Notes: a model not told the origin generated them from the sequence alone. A stretch of 64,000 nucleotides of DNA from an uncultured Oribacterium sp. (GCA_946413525.1 CAMKKZ010000009.1:62001-126000); one strand, 5' to 3'; shown: positions 1-8,594, numbered from the stretch's first letter. Made by a program: numbers and translations.

Positions 1-132
1 GCGATTCGCCGCGGGGCCAAAACTCTCGATGGCATAAAACGCCGCGCCGGTACAGGCATGGGCTGCTGCCAGGGAGCCCGCTGCATGAAGGAAACGCTGG
101 AAACGCTTTTCCGGGCACAGTCCCTTTCATAA
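1..132 (+). CDS. GlpA/LhgO-like FAD oxidoreductase, C-terminal fragment (cut by window edge)
   Basis: Frame 1 is open from the first base and ends at TAA 130-132. The 43 visible residues read A-I-R-R-G-A-K-T-L-D-G-I-K-R-R followed by G-T-G-M-G-C-C-Q-G-A-R-C. That is the end of a BFD-like [2Fe-2S] domain as found at the C-terminus of anaerobic glycerol-3-phosphate dehydrogenase A-type proteins. In many Clostridia such a gene is directly followed by an FAD oxidoreductase like the one at 4650 and by a DUF1667 gene; here the partner lies 4.5 kb away and no DUF1667 gene is visible. The last 13 codons form the first unit of the tandem array at 92-205. The family call is good; the substrate cannot be read from this fragment. 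Confidence 0.7.
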   Translation, partial: AIRRGAKTLDGIKRRAGTGMGCCQGARCMKETLETLFRAQSLS

Positions 133-205
133 ACGCCGGAAACGCTTTCCGAGCACAGTCCCTTTCATAAACGCCGGAAACGCTTTCCGGGCACAGTCCC
201 TTTCA
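92..205. repeat. Tandem repeat, 3 x 37-39 bp, seeded in a gene 3' end
   Basis: Three near-identical units at 92-130, 131-168 and 169-205, each beginning AAACGC(C/T)GGAAACGC and ending CAGTCCCTTTCA. Unit 1 codes for the last 13 residues and stop of the oxidoreductase ending at 132. Units 2 and 3 are non-coding copies after the stop. Confidence 0.9.
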
Positions 206-298
206 AATTATTTATAGTTCCTCTTGAATTTTAGACTTGTTTCCAGGAGCATCCGCATTCGAAGCCTGCTCTTTAACTCAGGATGAAGTTTCCGGCTT

Positions 299-388
299 CA
301 TACTTTGACTTAATGCCGCAGGCGTTGAGTCCCATTTGTGTCGCGCCAGCGGCACAAATGAAGTATGAAAAGCTTGCTTTTCATACTT
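299..388 (+). repeat. Dispersed hairpin element, family A (copy 1)
   Basis: About 90 bp made of three adjacent inverted repeats: a TTAATGCCGCAGGCGTTGAG hairpin, a TTTGTG...GCGCCAGC...CACAAA hairpin and the palindrome GTATGAAAAGCTTGCTTTTCATAC-like arm pair. Seven more copies occur in the window at 8595, 10882, 12697, 49715, 51617, 54628 and 57391. Confidence 0.85.
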
Positions 389-515
389 CCGCGGCACTGA
401 TGAGCGCGGGAATTTCCTTTGCCAGGGTGATGACGTTTTCAAAATTAAAGGCATCCGGCTTCTTAGCTTCTTAAGAATTGCCTCCCGGTCCCCGCTGTAA
501 GTAAATTTGACTGCC

Positions 516-3350
516 CTACCATATTCTATGAACTGCGCCATTCTCCACAAAGATGCCGATGGGTCCAATATCAGGCCGGGCGTCTCCCGAGTGCCTTAGA
601 TTAAAAGCATACACAAAGGGAGAGGATTCCAGGAGCTGCTCCCTGTCAAAGGCCCACTCATCCACCTCGGAAGATACATAAAAAACACTGACCCAGATCT
701 CCGAAATACTATCCGAAATCTGTACCAGATAGGCTGTTGCCCTGTGCCTCCGCTCCATTTTCCTGATCTCATTTAAAATGGCCTGGTCCCTGTCATCCTC
801 AGGAACAGGCGGAAATGTTCCGTATTCATCATCGCTTGTAAAGGAAACTGTGCTGTCCTGTAAAAATCTCTTCAGTGCATCCTCGTCAAGACCCATCATC
901 GTCAGTATCTTAAGACGAAGGGCCGCTTCCTTCCGACGCGTCCTTTTGTCTGCTCTCGCGTTCTTGACATATTTGGGAAATTCTTTTATCTCCCTCAGAA
1001 AAGCCGCATAGCTTTGCGTCTCACTGCTCTCTATATTCACAGGAGCTTCCCCTTTCCCGCTCTCCGGATTCACAGTGGTTCCCGCCTCACTGCTCTCTAT
1101 ATTCACAGTGATTTCCGGCCCCTGTAATTGCCGGCTGACCGATGCCGTGTCATATGCAGTGTCATATCCATATGGCTCCTCCTTTACAGTATTTTCCGGC
1201 TGCTTTAATTCGGGACCGGCAGATGCGTCGTCGCGTCCATACGGTTCCACAAAGCCCAACTGTAATGCCGTTTCTATACAAAGGAGTCCTTCGGAAGCAT
1301 CCTGCCTGCAGCCGTTTCCCTTCAATCGGCACAGTCCCCAATAATAGAAAGCCTCCCCCGCCTTCGGGTTTTGATGACCTCTTTCTTCGATCATTTTCAA
1401 AAAGGAGCGTATATCTTCCTTTTCTTCAAAACAATTATCCATGAGTCCCTCGGCCGCTTCCTTAAAGCACCAAAGAGCATTTACATCACATGAAACCGAA
1501 GGATGCTCAAACAGGAGTTTCCCCAGATGTATTCTGATCTCATCAGGCTCAGGGAGTTCCCCATCTTCATGGATCAATAATACTCCCTCCCTGTCATTCC
1601 CTATCGGATAAGACCATTCAGCTTCATTTTTTTCATCAAAAACTTCACTGCCAAGCGCAGCGAGAAATGCTTCCGCCGCATCCTTCATGTTGCCCTCTTT
1701 TTCATTGTATTCCGCAAGCCGGACCCATCCATAATACAAATTCGCCCTGTCAGCAAGCTTCTCATAAAGATAGTGGAACTCATACGGATCCGTCGCCTCG
1801 CCATTACCCTTCTCCAGGAAAGAGACCAGCTTTCTAAAGGCCGGCAGATAATTAGCATGAACAGCTTTCCGATAAAGACGAACAGCCTCTTCGGGCTGAT
1901 GGAAACAAAGCTCATAAAGACGCCCCGCGCGGTAATACCCCTCCGGATCGAAAAGCCGGGCAGCCTTCATGTAAAAATCAAGGGCTTTATAAGGATCCGT
2001 CTTTTGGAATCCGAATTTGCCACTTTCGCCACTCTCGGATAACAGGCCCAGAAAGATCAGCGCATAACTGTGTTTCGCCTCCGCCTCTTGAAAAAGACTC
2101 TTTAAAACCGCCTTTTTCTCCTCCTCTGAGAGGTCAAAGAGAAAATGCTCCATCAGTCTGCGCCGGGCAAACGGATGCCCTTTTTCCGCTGCGGCCGCCT
2201 CCCAGAAAAGATCCCGGGGCCAGGCTTCTTCCCAGGACCTTCTTATTTTTTCCTCCGCATTATCAAGAAGAAGCATCGCTTCCGACTCCTCCTCCGTAGG
2301 CATCCTCCAGGAAATATCCGTTTCCGGCCCCCCGAAAATCCCCTCCGGAATCAATTCACCAAAAAAAGTCCGATCCAAACTATTTTGATCCCGGTCATTT
2401 TGATCCCTATAATCCCGATTCCGGCTGCCCTGATCGGATAAAGGCAGGTCTTTTTTGAATGTCAAGTCATTTTGAGATGGCAGGTCTTTTCTTAATGGCA
2501 GGTCTTTTCTTAATGGCAGCTTTTTCCTTATCTGATCAAAGCAAAGGGCCGCTTCCCCGCTTCCCTGTTCAAGCATTCCGCAAATATCTTTGATTTGAAG
2601 AGGAAGTTCCGCTTCCTGAAATTCCTTTTCTTCGGTTATTGTAAAAAATATTTCCCAGACCCTTTCTCTGCTTCGCAACAGAGAATCAGAGAATATAGCG
2701 GCGATATCCATATTCAGTTCTTCCGAAAAAGAAGATGCTCCCAACTCATGCGGCGTCATTCCCTTTTGATCTGTAAACACCCCCGCTTCCTGCTTCCGGG
2801 TTTCTTTTTCCGTCGGAGGCTCCCCTGTCCCATTCTGTTCTACACAGGGCAAAACATGAATAAATACAAATAAACCGGTTTCAAATATCATATCGGCAGC
2901 TTTTGATTCCATTCTGACAGAATAAAATCGAGAGCTGTCATATGTCCTTATATCTATATCCTTTTCAGGGTAAAAAAATACATAAGCCAGCGCAGACGGT
3001 CCATAACTCATGAGACAGTCGTACACAGGTCCGCAAAGCAGGCCTTCCGAATAACACAAAAACCAGGGGGCAAATTTCGAAAATTTCTTCTGAAGCGCAT
3101 CAAAAATTTCCTTCATCATTGAAGCATCCCATTTATCCTTTTCCTTTACGGACACTTCATTTGATATTATAACAGGCGCAATGCCGCTTCCGTCAAAGAC
3201 CCCCTCCATCCTTCTTTTTAAATGCCGTCCATCTTCAAAAAAGGGGTCAGAAAAGCAAAAAAGCACGGCATTAGCCGCCTCGGTAATGGTGCTTGTTATC
3301 TGTAAAGTAATTCCCTCCGATAGAACAATCCGTTCAATTCTTTCTTCCAT
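516..3350 (-). CDS. Large Sel1/TPR-like repeat protein of unknown function
   Basis: 944 residues. The ATG at 3350 follows an AGAAGGAAG ribosome site. No signal peptide or membrane segment is evident, so it is probably cytoplasmic. Residues about 400-560 hold helical Sel1-like repeats (patterns such as Y-K-A-L-D-F-Y-M-K-A-A and E-E-A-V-R-L-Y-R-K-A-V), which normally act as protein-binding scaffolds. Residues about 275-330 hold low-complexity L-P-L-R-K-D and D-Q-N repeats, and residues about 740-790 hold repeated N-I-E-S-S-E units, both in-frame tandem expansions. The N-terminal 200 residues and the C-terminal 150 residues are not recognised. It is a single gene oriented against its neighbours and lies between two oxidoreductase genes that are usually adjacent in related genomes. 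Confidence 0.75.
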   Translation of the reverse strand: MEERIERIVLSEGITLQITSTITEAANAVLFCFSDPFFEDGRHLKRRMEGVFDGSGIAPVIISNEVSVKEKDKWDASMMKEIFDALQKKFSKFAPWFLCYSEGLLCGPVYDCLMSYGPSALAYVFFYPEKDIDIRTYDSSRFYSVRMESKAADMIFETGLFVFIHVLPCVEQNGTGEPPTEKETRKQEAGVFTDQKGMTPHELGASSFSEELNMDIAAIFSDSLLRSRERVWEIFFTITEEKEFQEAELPLQIKDICGMLEQGSGEAALCFDQIRKKLPLRKDLPLRKDLPSQNDLTFKKDLPLSDQGSRNRDYRDQNDRDQNSLDRTFFGELIPEGIFGGPETDISWRMPTEEESEAMLLLDNAEEKIRRSWEEAWPRDLFWEAAAAEKGHPFARRRLMEHFLFDLSEEEKKAVLKSLFQEAEAKHSYALIFLGLLSESGESGKFGFQKTDPYKALDFYMKAARLFDPEGYYRAGRLYELCFHQPEEAVRLYRKAVHANYLPAFRKLVSFLEKGNGEATDPYEFHYLYEKLADRANLYYGWVRLAEYNEKEGNMKDAAEAFLAALGSEVFDEKNEAEWSYPIGNDREGVLLIHEDGELPEPDEIRIHLGKLLFEHPSVSCDVNALWCFKEAAEGLMDNCFEEKEDIRSFLKMIEERGHQNPKAGEAFYYWGLCRLKGNGCRQDASEGLLCIETALQLGFVEPYGRDDASAGPELKQPENTVKEEPYGYDTAYDTASVSRQLQGPEITVNIESSEAGTTVNPESGKGEAPVNIESSETQSYAAFLREIKEFPKYVKNARADKRTRRKEAALRLKILTMMGLDEDALKRFLQDSTVSFTSDDEYGTFPPVPEDDRDQAILNEIRKMERRHRATAYLVQISDSISEIWVSVFYVSSEVDEWAFDREQLLESSPFVYAFNLRHSGDARPDIGPIGIFVENGAVHRIW

Positions 3351-4231
3351 AATGCTTCCTTCTGGCAGTCCGGGATCCGAGATCTGATGTCTAAGGCATT
3401 TGATGAGATCATGGTAATTCCATTCAGCATACCATTCACAGCCGTCTTTGACGACTGCTCATGCGGAGCAAACCGGCTCATCTTTTGTCCAGGAACACTT
3501 TTATATCGACTTACTTTCTTACGGATTTGTAACCGCTCAGGTTCCCTGAGCAGTTACGGCAAAAGACGCGGCGCTTACGCGCATTCCCATGCGTCTTTTG
3601 CTTGCTGTTCTGCTTTTTTGTACTCCGCTTGCAGCAAGTGCAAGCGGCTACCTGAGTAGTAACACGGATTTATTCCGGCTGTCAGCCCTAAATGTATCAT
3701 TGTCAAAATACTCATTATCCGGCTCCGCATCCTTCAGATTCATCGCGGTATATTTGCTGTCCCCTGCGCTTGCGCGAGGCACTAACTGAAGAGTTACAAT
3801 ATTTTTCTGGTTTTTAATATAACACATTTACTTTTGTCGTTCAATTCATTTACTTTGCCATTTATTTCTTTTCTTATTTTCCATTTATTCCTTTCATTCA
3901 CCTTATCATCCAATCCTTATTTCTCAACACATTGCGGAGAACGCAGTTGCTCTCGTTACCGGGAGGATTGCTAAACTGCCACCTGTCAAACATTAATTTT
4001 GTGACAGTTCCTAAGTGTAACTGCCAAGCTTGCCTTTGCAGTTAAAGGAAAAGACCCGGTGCTTACAGGTACTCGTATTATCGGCCTCTATATGATAGGC
4101 ATCCGTGTTACGGGCCTCTTCTTGGAAAAAGCAGATTTCAATGATACAATACCTCTATTCAGTACTGCCAGTATTTATGTTGTGTTTTGCATTGTGCCGA
4201 TATGATCATACAGGATCATGGGGGAAAATGA
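3351..4231. other. Gene-free stretch with strong hairpins
   Basis: No convincing gene. Two strong hairpins sit at 3529-3557 (GTAACCGCTCAG / CTGAGCAGTTAC) and 3560-3600 (CAAAAGACGC / GCGTCTTTTG). A degraded relative of the same pair follows near 4017-4080. The pair could act as a bidirectional terminator after the divergent start of the Sel1 gene, but no T-run is attached. Confidence 0.5.
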
Positions 4232-4417
4232 ATGACTGGTTTCGAGCCAAGCTGCTTTTCCAGAAAATTCAGGCAGGCAACGGGTGTTACTTATAAAGAA
4301 TACCTGGATAGGAAAAGGCTGAAGAATTCAGTCCGGGATCTGACGGCTACGGAGATGACGATAAACGAGACTGCTTTTTCAGAATGGTTTCCCGAATGTG
4401 AAATCATTTGTAACTAT
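4232..4417 (+). pseudogene. AraC-family regulator remnant (C-terminal HTH)
   Basis: A 60-residue piece starting M-T-G-F-E-P-S and reading F-S-R-K-F-R-Q-A-T-G-V-T-Y-K-E-Y-L then N-S-V-R-D-L-T-A-T-E-M-T-I-N-E-T-A-F. This is the first-to-second helix-turn-helix region of an AraC/XylS activator (compare the family pattern F-x-x-x-F-K-x-x-x-G-x-T-P-x-x-Y). The sensor domain and the end of the second HTH are absent, and the frame runs into the 4427-4459 hairpin. It is therefore a remnant, possibly of a former regulator of the oxidoreductase downstream. It has no ribosome site and is unlikely to be functional. Confidence 0.6.
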
Positions 4418-4426
4418 TCAGCACCC

Positions 4427-4459
4427 ACAAGGGCAGTCGCCTTTAGTGACTGCCCTTGT
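4427..4459. terminator. Perfect 12-bp-stem hairpin
   Basis: ACAAGGGCAGTC and GACTGCCCTTGT form a perfect stem around a 9-nt loop. There is no T-run, so it is an intrinsic-terminator-like or repeat-derived hairpin rather than a proven terminator. It interrupts the AraC remnant. Confidence 0.4.
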
Positions 4460-4520
4460 AGGCGCTCAGAGTCGCTCCGCGCCTTGTCCACCCTCTGGAT
4501 CTCAGAGAATTCTCTCATTT

Positions 4521-4619
4521 TCTTAACTTACTGACATTGAGGCATGAACAGTATCTTAACTTGCTGACATTGAGGCATGAACAGTATCTTAACTTGCTGA
4601 CATTGAGACATGAACAGTA
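4521..4619. repeat. Tandem repeat, 3 x 33 bp
   Basis: Units at 4521-4553, 4554-4586 and 4587-4619, consensus TCTTAACTTGCTGACATTGA followed by GGCATGAACAGTA. It ends 30 bp before the start codon of the FAD oxidoreductase, so it occupies the place where its promoter should be. Confidence 0.9.
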
Positions 4620-4649
4620 ACATCGCCTCGATAAGAATCAAAAAATCAT

Positions 4650-5741
4650 ATGTCAAACATGAATGAATACGATTTTCTCGTTATCGGCGGGGGAGCCGCG
4701 GGAATGGCCGCAGCTTTGTCTATATGTGAGCCGGTCTGCCCCACAGGCGATTCGCCATGTCAGAACATAAAGCAGCCAAAAGCCGCCCTGATCCATGAGC
4801 CGGTCTGCCCCAAAGACGCTTCGCCATGTCAGAACATAAAGCAGTTAAATCCCAATCTGATAAACAGGAATGAAAGAAATGGGAATGGAAAGCGGGTACT
4901 GCTTTCGGAGCATGAGAAAGAACTGGGCGGGATATTGAGGCAATGCCTGCATCGCGGTTTCGGCCTGGGGCTTTTTGGAGAGAATCTGACCGGGCCGGAA
5001 TACGCCGCAAAATTCATCCCAAAGATAAAAGACAGCGGGATCATTGTCCAAACTGGCACGACTGTCCTGTCCCTCTCCCCGGACAAAACCGCCCTTCTTT
5101 CCGGAAGAAACGGACTTGAACGCGTGAAATTTGAACACTGCATCCTTGCCGTCGGATGCAGGGAAAGAAGCTTCGAATCCCTCGGCATTGCCGGCACAAG
5201 ACCCGCCGGGATATTCACGGCAGGAACCGCACAGCAGATGATGAATCTGGGCGGCTATCGGATTGGGAAACGCTTTGTGATCCTGGGAAGCGGCGACATC
5301 GGGCAGATTATGGCGCGGCAGTTAACGGAAAGCGGCCTGGAGGTCGCGGCCATGTTAGAACAGAGAGATCGTCCCGGAGGGCTCGCAAAAAACCAGCGGG
5401 ACTGTCTCAAAGCCTGCCGCATACCTTTATTCACCAGGACCACCATAGACGAGGTTCTTGGCAGCGGGCGCGTACGGGGCGTAATAGCCCGAAACCTCGA
5501 CAGCGGACGCCGCTGGGAAATTCCCTGCGACACGATCCTAACGGCCACAGGCCTTGTCCCGGACCGGGCTCTGTGCCGTCCTTTCGAAAAAAACGGCGCC
5601 CTCCCTCCATGGCTCCATCTTTGCGGCAATTGCGAAAGCGTTCACGATATCGCGGACAACGTGACAAAAGAGGCCACGGCTTTGGGATACAGACTTGCCA
5701 AGGACTTATTGCGGAAAAAAGACGGACTGGCCAGGGACTGA
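4650..5741 (+). CDS. NAD(P)/FAD-dependent oxidoreductase with an in-frame element insertion
   Basis: 363 residues. The first dinucleotide-binding motif is G-G-G-A-A-G at residues 11-16. The signature E-L-G-G-I-L-R-Q-C-L-H-R-G-F-G-L and the second motif I-L-G-S-G-D-I-G identify the FAD oxidoreductase that partners GlpA-like dehydrogenases in Clostridia. A late A-T-G-L-V-P-D motif and the C-terminal H-D-I-A-D-N-V-T-K-E-A are also present. Between the first Rossmann helix and the second strand, where the family has about 6 residues, there are about 54 extra. These come from two in-frame copies of the 69-bp family B element (4728-4860). The ribosome site is weak, and a second ATG lies 9 bp downstream. 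The stop codon falls inside the first unit of a 33-bp array. Whether the enzyme folds is uncertain because the insert sits in a loop. Confidence 0.85.
   Translation: MSNMNEYDFLVIGGGAAGMAAALSICEPVCPTGDSPCQNIKQPKAALIHEPVCPKDASPCQNIKQLNPNLINRNERNGNGKRVLLSEHEKELGGILRQCLHRGFGLGLFGENLTGPEYAAKFIPKIKDSGIIVQTGTTVLSLSPDKTALLSGRNGLERVKFEHCILAVGCRERSFESLGIAGTRPAGIFTAGTAQQMMNLGGYRIGKRFVILGSGDIGQIMARQLTESGLEVAAMLEQRDRPGGLAKNQRDCLKACRIPLFTRTTIDEVLGSGRVRGVIARNLDSGRRWEIPCDTILTATGLVPDRALCRPFEKNGALPPWLHLCGNCESVHDIADNVTKEATALGYRLAKDLLRKKDGLARD
4728..4860 (-). repeat. Two family B elements inside a coding region
   Basis: Two tandem 69-bp units start at 4728 and 4797. On the minus strand they read GTTCTGACATGGCGAA...GGGGCAGACCGGCTCA, matching the family B consensus GAATTCTGACATAGCGAACC...GGGGCAAATCGGCTCA seen at 28974-29190. 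The period is 23 codons, so the frame is kept and no stop is introduced. Confidence 0.85.
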
Positions 5742-5889
5742 TCCAGGAGAAAAGAAAGGCTGTCCCGAATCTAATTCAGGAGAAAAGGCAGACTGGACAA
5801 GGCCTTATTCAGGAGAGAAGACAGACTGGACAGAGTCTGATCCAGATGAAAAAGCAGACTGGCCCGGGCCAGATCCAGGTGAGAAGACA
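5725..5889. repeat. Tandem repeat, 5 x 33 bp, seeded in a gene 3' end
   Basis: Units begin GACTGG(A/C)C and end CAGGAGA(A/G)AAG. The first unit contains the stop codon (5739-5741) of the FAD oxidoreductase. The period is a multiple of three and one other frame stays open through the array, so it could extend the protein after a frameshift. Confidence 0.85.
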
Positions 5890-5941
5890 ATCTGACCGAC
5901 CGGAGGCTGCTGCGTCTTTTTCTTAAAAAACGGGAAAATGC

Positions 5942-6196
5942 ATGATATATAAAGAAGAATGGGCGGTGGACATCACACGCCTTGAAAGGTTTTTTCTGTC
6001 ATTTGAAAATGCCGTCCTTATGGATAATGGCATTATAAACTGCGAAAATTGCATCGTAAGGCTTGAAGCTTTGCCGCCGCGCCCCTTCGGCCCGCTGAAG
6101 CTCCCCCGGACCCGCCTGGAAATCTCCGGAGGAGCTGAATCCGCAAGCCGTCTTTACCGCGCCTTTTTCATACACTTTATTTCGGCGGGAGGCTGA
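5942..6196 (+). CDS. Small hypothetical protein
   Basis: 84 residues, not recognised. It is hydrophilic with C-E-N-C in the middle, a proline-rich P-P-R-P-F-G-P-L-K-L-P segment and the end F-F-I-H-F-I-S-A-G-G. It lies 200 bp after the oxidoreductase in the same direction, separated by the 33-bp array, and could be the last gene of that transcript. It lacks the C-x-x-C-P-x-G-C pattern of DUF1667, the usual third member of such operons. The start is the ATG at 5942, with only a weak upstream purine run. Confidence 0.4.
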   Translation: MIYKEEWAVDITRLERFFLSFENAVLMDNGIINCENCIVRLEALPPRPFGPLKLPRTRLEISGGAESASRLYRAFFIHFISAGG

Positions 6197-6200
6197 CACA

Positions 6201-6484
6201 CACAGGGACGGTCCTTTTGTGTTCATCACCAAGCACACATATGATCCTTTTGTGTTTTCTCCCCTATTAGAGTGGGTTTTCGCTACTCTAATTTCATGAC
6301 AAACCGATGCAGTATCGCATCAGCAAGGCTCATCTATCAGCGTGGATTTTGGCCGCTCTGAATTCTGACATAGCGAACCGCCTTCGGAGCAAATCGGCTC
6401 GCTTGTCTCCACCATATACATTACCCAAGCCGAAAATAGCATCGAAGATGATTTCCATCAGCACAAAAGGACCGTCCCCTTGTG
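6201..6484. repeat. Composite repeat bounded by inverted repeats, containing a family B copy
   Basis: CACAGGGACGGTCCTTTTGTG at 6201-6221 is mirrored by CACAAAAGGACCGTCCCCTTGTG-type sequence at 6462-6484; 17 bp match perfectly. Between them lies a family B element (6261-6406), including the AGAGTGGGTTTTCGCTACTCT hairpin. The right arm ends 12 bp before the esterase stop codon. Confidence 0.7.
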
Positions 6485-6495
6485 CCGGCTGTGCC

Positions 6496-8088
6496 TCACG
6501 GCATATAATAATTGGTCAGGAAATAGGTCCTTTCCCAATCGACGATCTTTAAATCGGCTTCCTTTTCGGGGTGAATATCCTTCTCGTCGAGGACCATTAC
6601 CCGCTTGTCCTCCAGATCGTAGGGCGGCCACTCCTTCGCTACTCCGTCAGGAGAAATATCCGCTGAAAGGGAAGGATTTCCGGTCTTGGCGAACTGAACC
6701 CACATCCTGCGCATGGTTCTGCCAAAGGTCTCATCGTATCTTCTGCCCGTCAGGTCAGTCAGCTCGGGATGGCAGAGTACTGTCGAAACCTCCGTCGCGT
6801 GTCCGGCCTTCATCAGCGGCAAGGAAGATTCGACTGTATAGTAATAGGTATATGACTTGCCGCCGGCTTTGGCCTGCTCCTCCGCCACTCTGATCTGCGG
6901 GGCGATGAACAGCATCTGTCCCACCAGGCAACTGTAAGGTTCATGGCTGCCCTGCTTCTTGCTCTGGCAGTAACTCTCGACCAGTGCCTTCTCTTCATTG
7001 GTGAGCTTGGCAAGAATCTCCTCCTTGCGCTGCTTGCCCCATTCGATGAAGCCTTCCTCTCCCGTGGCCGAAACGAAGGTGTTAAATTCATCCTTGTTGC
7101 AGCCATGAAGGATCACGATGTCCTTTGCCGCGCCTTTCTCGTAAGCCCCTGCCGTCTCCACAGGCAGGTATTTCCCATCCCGCTCCGGGAATGTGCGCAT
7201 TCCAAGCACCTGATAAATACCGAACAGTTCTCCCACCGTATTCGCAAGCTTTTCCGCATCGACCTTCATCAGATCGGCGACGCTCTTGCACCCCAGCGCC
7301 TCCATCACCCGATCAGTGCATGCGATGGCCTGTTCCGGAGACCTTGTTTGAAGGTGAGAGCCGCTTTGGGCGATGATGCGCTTGAAATAGGCGTGTGACC
7401 CTTCCAGCAGCGGAAGCAGAATGCAGCTTGCGGCACCGGCGGATTCGCCCCAGATCGTAACATTATCGGCATCACCGCCAAAAGCTTCAATATTCTCATG
7501 AACCCATTTGAGCGCCATCATCTGATCCAAAAGCCCCAGGTTCTGCGCATCCGCATAGTCCTTGCCATCCGCCAAATGAGACAAATGGAAGAAGCCGAAA
7601 ACACCGACTCTGTACGCGATGGTGACGAGGATGATGTCCGGGTTTTCCGTGACAAAGTTGTGTCCTTCATAATTCGGATCCGCCGTACCTCCTGACTCAA
7701 AGGCGCCGCCGTATATCCACACCATGACCGGCTTCTTTTCCTTGCTCGCGTCATCAGCCCTCCATATGTTCAGGTACAGACAGTCCTCACCCTGGACATA
7801 TTCGGCCGCCGGGTCACCCTTCGGCTGCCAGGAGGTTTTCCCGTTGTAGTACGCTTCATACACACCTTCGTCCGCGCAGTAGGGTTCCGGCGCTTTCCAG
7901 CGCAGCTCTCCAATGGGCTGTCTGCTGACAAACGGGATGCCCTTATAGGCAATGATACCGTCTGTCTTTTTGCCAACGAATGTACCGTTAATGCAAGTGG
8001 CCGCCAACGATTTGTCATACTTTTCATCGTGGATCCTTCTGTTCTCGCCATACAGATCTTTCAAACTCTTGCCTTCCGATTCACCCAT
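6496..8088 (-). CDS. Type-B carboxylesterase (alpha/beta hydrolase), paralogue 1
   Basis: 530 residues with no signal peptide, so cytoplasmic. The family fold is clear: oxyanion segment V-W-I-Y-G-G-A-F near residue 115, nucleophile elbow G-E-S-A-G-A with Ser216, acid Glu334 in G-C-N-K-D-E, and His430 in A-G-H-A-T-E-V. It should hydrolyse carboxylic esters; the natural substrate is unknown. The start ATG follows GGGGAGG. Its paralogue lies at 11026-12633 on the same strand, and a two-component system on the opposite strand sits between them. That suggests the pair is controlled by that system, which is inference. The gene is closely followed by a repeat arm that may serve as its 3' boundary. 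Confidence 0.93.
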   Translation of the reverse strand: MGESEGKSLKDLYGENRRIHDEKYDKSLAATCINGTFVGKKTDGIIAYKGIPFVSRQPIGELRWKAPEPYCADEGVYEAYYNGKTSWQPKGDPAAEYVQGEDCLYLNIWRADDASKEKKPVMVWIYGGAFESGGTADPNYEGHNFVTENPDIILVTIAYRVGVFGFFHLSHLADGKDYADAQNLGLLDQMMALKWVHENIEAFGGDADNVTIWGESAGAASCILLPLLEGSHAYFKRIIAQSGSHLQTRSPEQAIACTDRVMEALGCKSVADLMKVDAEKLANTVGELFGIYQVLGMRTFPERDGKYLPVETAGAYEKGAAKDIVILHGCNKDEFNTFVSATGEEGFIEWGKQRKEEILAKLTNEEKALVESYCQSKKQGSHEPYSCLVGQMLFIAPQIRVAEEQAKAGGKSYTYYYTVESSLPLMKAGHATEVSTVLCHPELTDLTGRRYDETFGRTMRRMWVQFAKTGNPSLSADISPDGVAKEWPPYDLEDKRVMVLDEKDIHPEKEADLKIVDWERTYFLTNYYMP

Positions 8089-8138
8089 GCTTTAATCCTC
8101 CCCGTTCTTCCATAGCGTGTGTTTCATCACATATGTAG

Positions 8139-8270
8139 GTATAAACTATGCATCAAGCATAGTTTATATCGTATTTGGCGCATCCCTGTGGGATGCGTCT
8201 GAACAAAATATGCCTTGAGGCATTTTTGTTCAGATTTTTCCTCAGCATTCCTCCTTGTGCTGCGGAAAAA
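8139..8270. repeat. Family D hairpin mosaic (copy 1)
   Basis: Four adjacent hairpins: AAACTATGCATCAAGCATAGTTT (8143-8165 region), CGCATCC/GGATGCG, TCTGAACAAAA/TTTTGTTCAGA and a CAGCATTCC...GTGCTG arm pair. The same modules in another order occur at 32815-32860 and 57040-57345. Confidence 0.75.
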
Positions 8271-8594
8271 CCTGTCATTAGCTGAAATATTAGCTGAAAT
8301 AACTACATTATTCCATCTTTTCCCCTTCAGTTCAAGAGAGGTTGCCAGAATGCCAACTTCTTTCCATTTTTATAACTGTTCACACATTATCATTTAATAA
8401 CCAGCCTTTTTTATAACTGCTCACATAACATCATTGAATAGCCAGCCATTTTCAAACCTTGCTATTATAATTGCACTGGATTATCATAAAGTATGAAAAG
8501 ATCTTTCATGATTTTTTTGTGGGGCTGAGCTCCATGACTGGAAGTATGAAAGGATCTTTCATGATTTTTTTGTGGGGCTGAGCTCCATGACTGG
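8271..8594. other. Gene-free leader with two direct-repeat pairs
   Basis: About 48-bp imperfect repeats with ATAACTG(T/C)TCACA at 8357-8455, then two exact 57-bp units at about 8492-8597 (AAGATCTTTCATGATTTTTT ... CCATGACTGG) that merge into family A copy 2. A TATAAT hexamer sits at 8466-8471, but no good -35 box precedes it. Confidence 0.6.

Noticed and set aside
278..568. 96-codon minus frame reaching into the end of the Sel1 gene
   Set aside because: It runs through family A copy 1, has no ribosome site and no recognisable sequence; the overlap with the Sel1 stop looks accidental.
5156..5926. 256-codon plus frame overlapping the FAD oxidoreductase
   Set aside because: It is an out-of-frame shadow of a clear oxidoreductase; its open end is explained by the stop-free 33-bp array.
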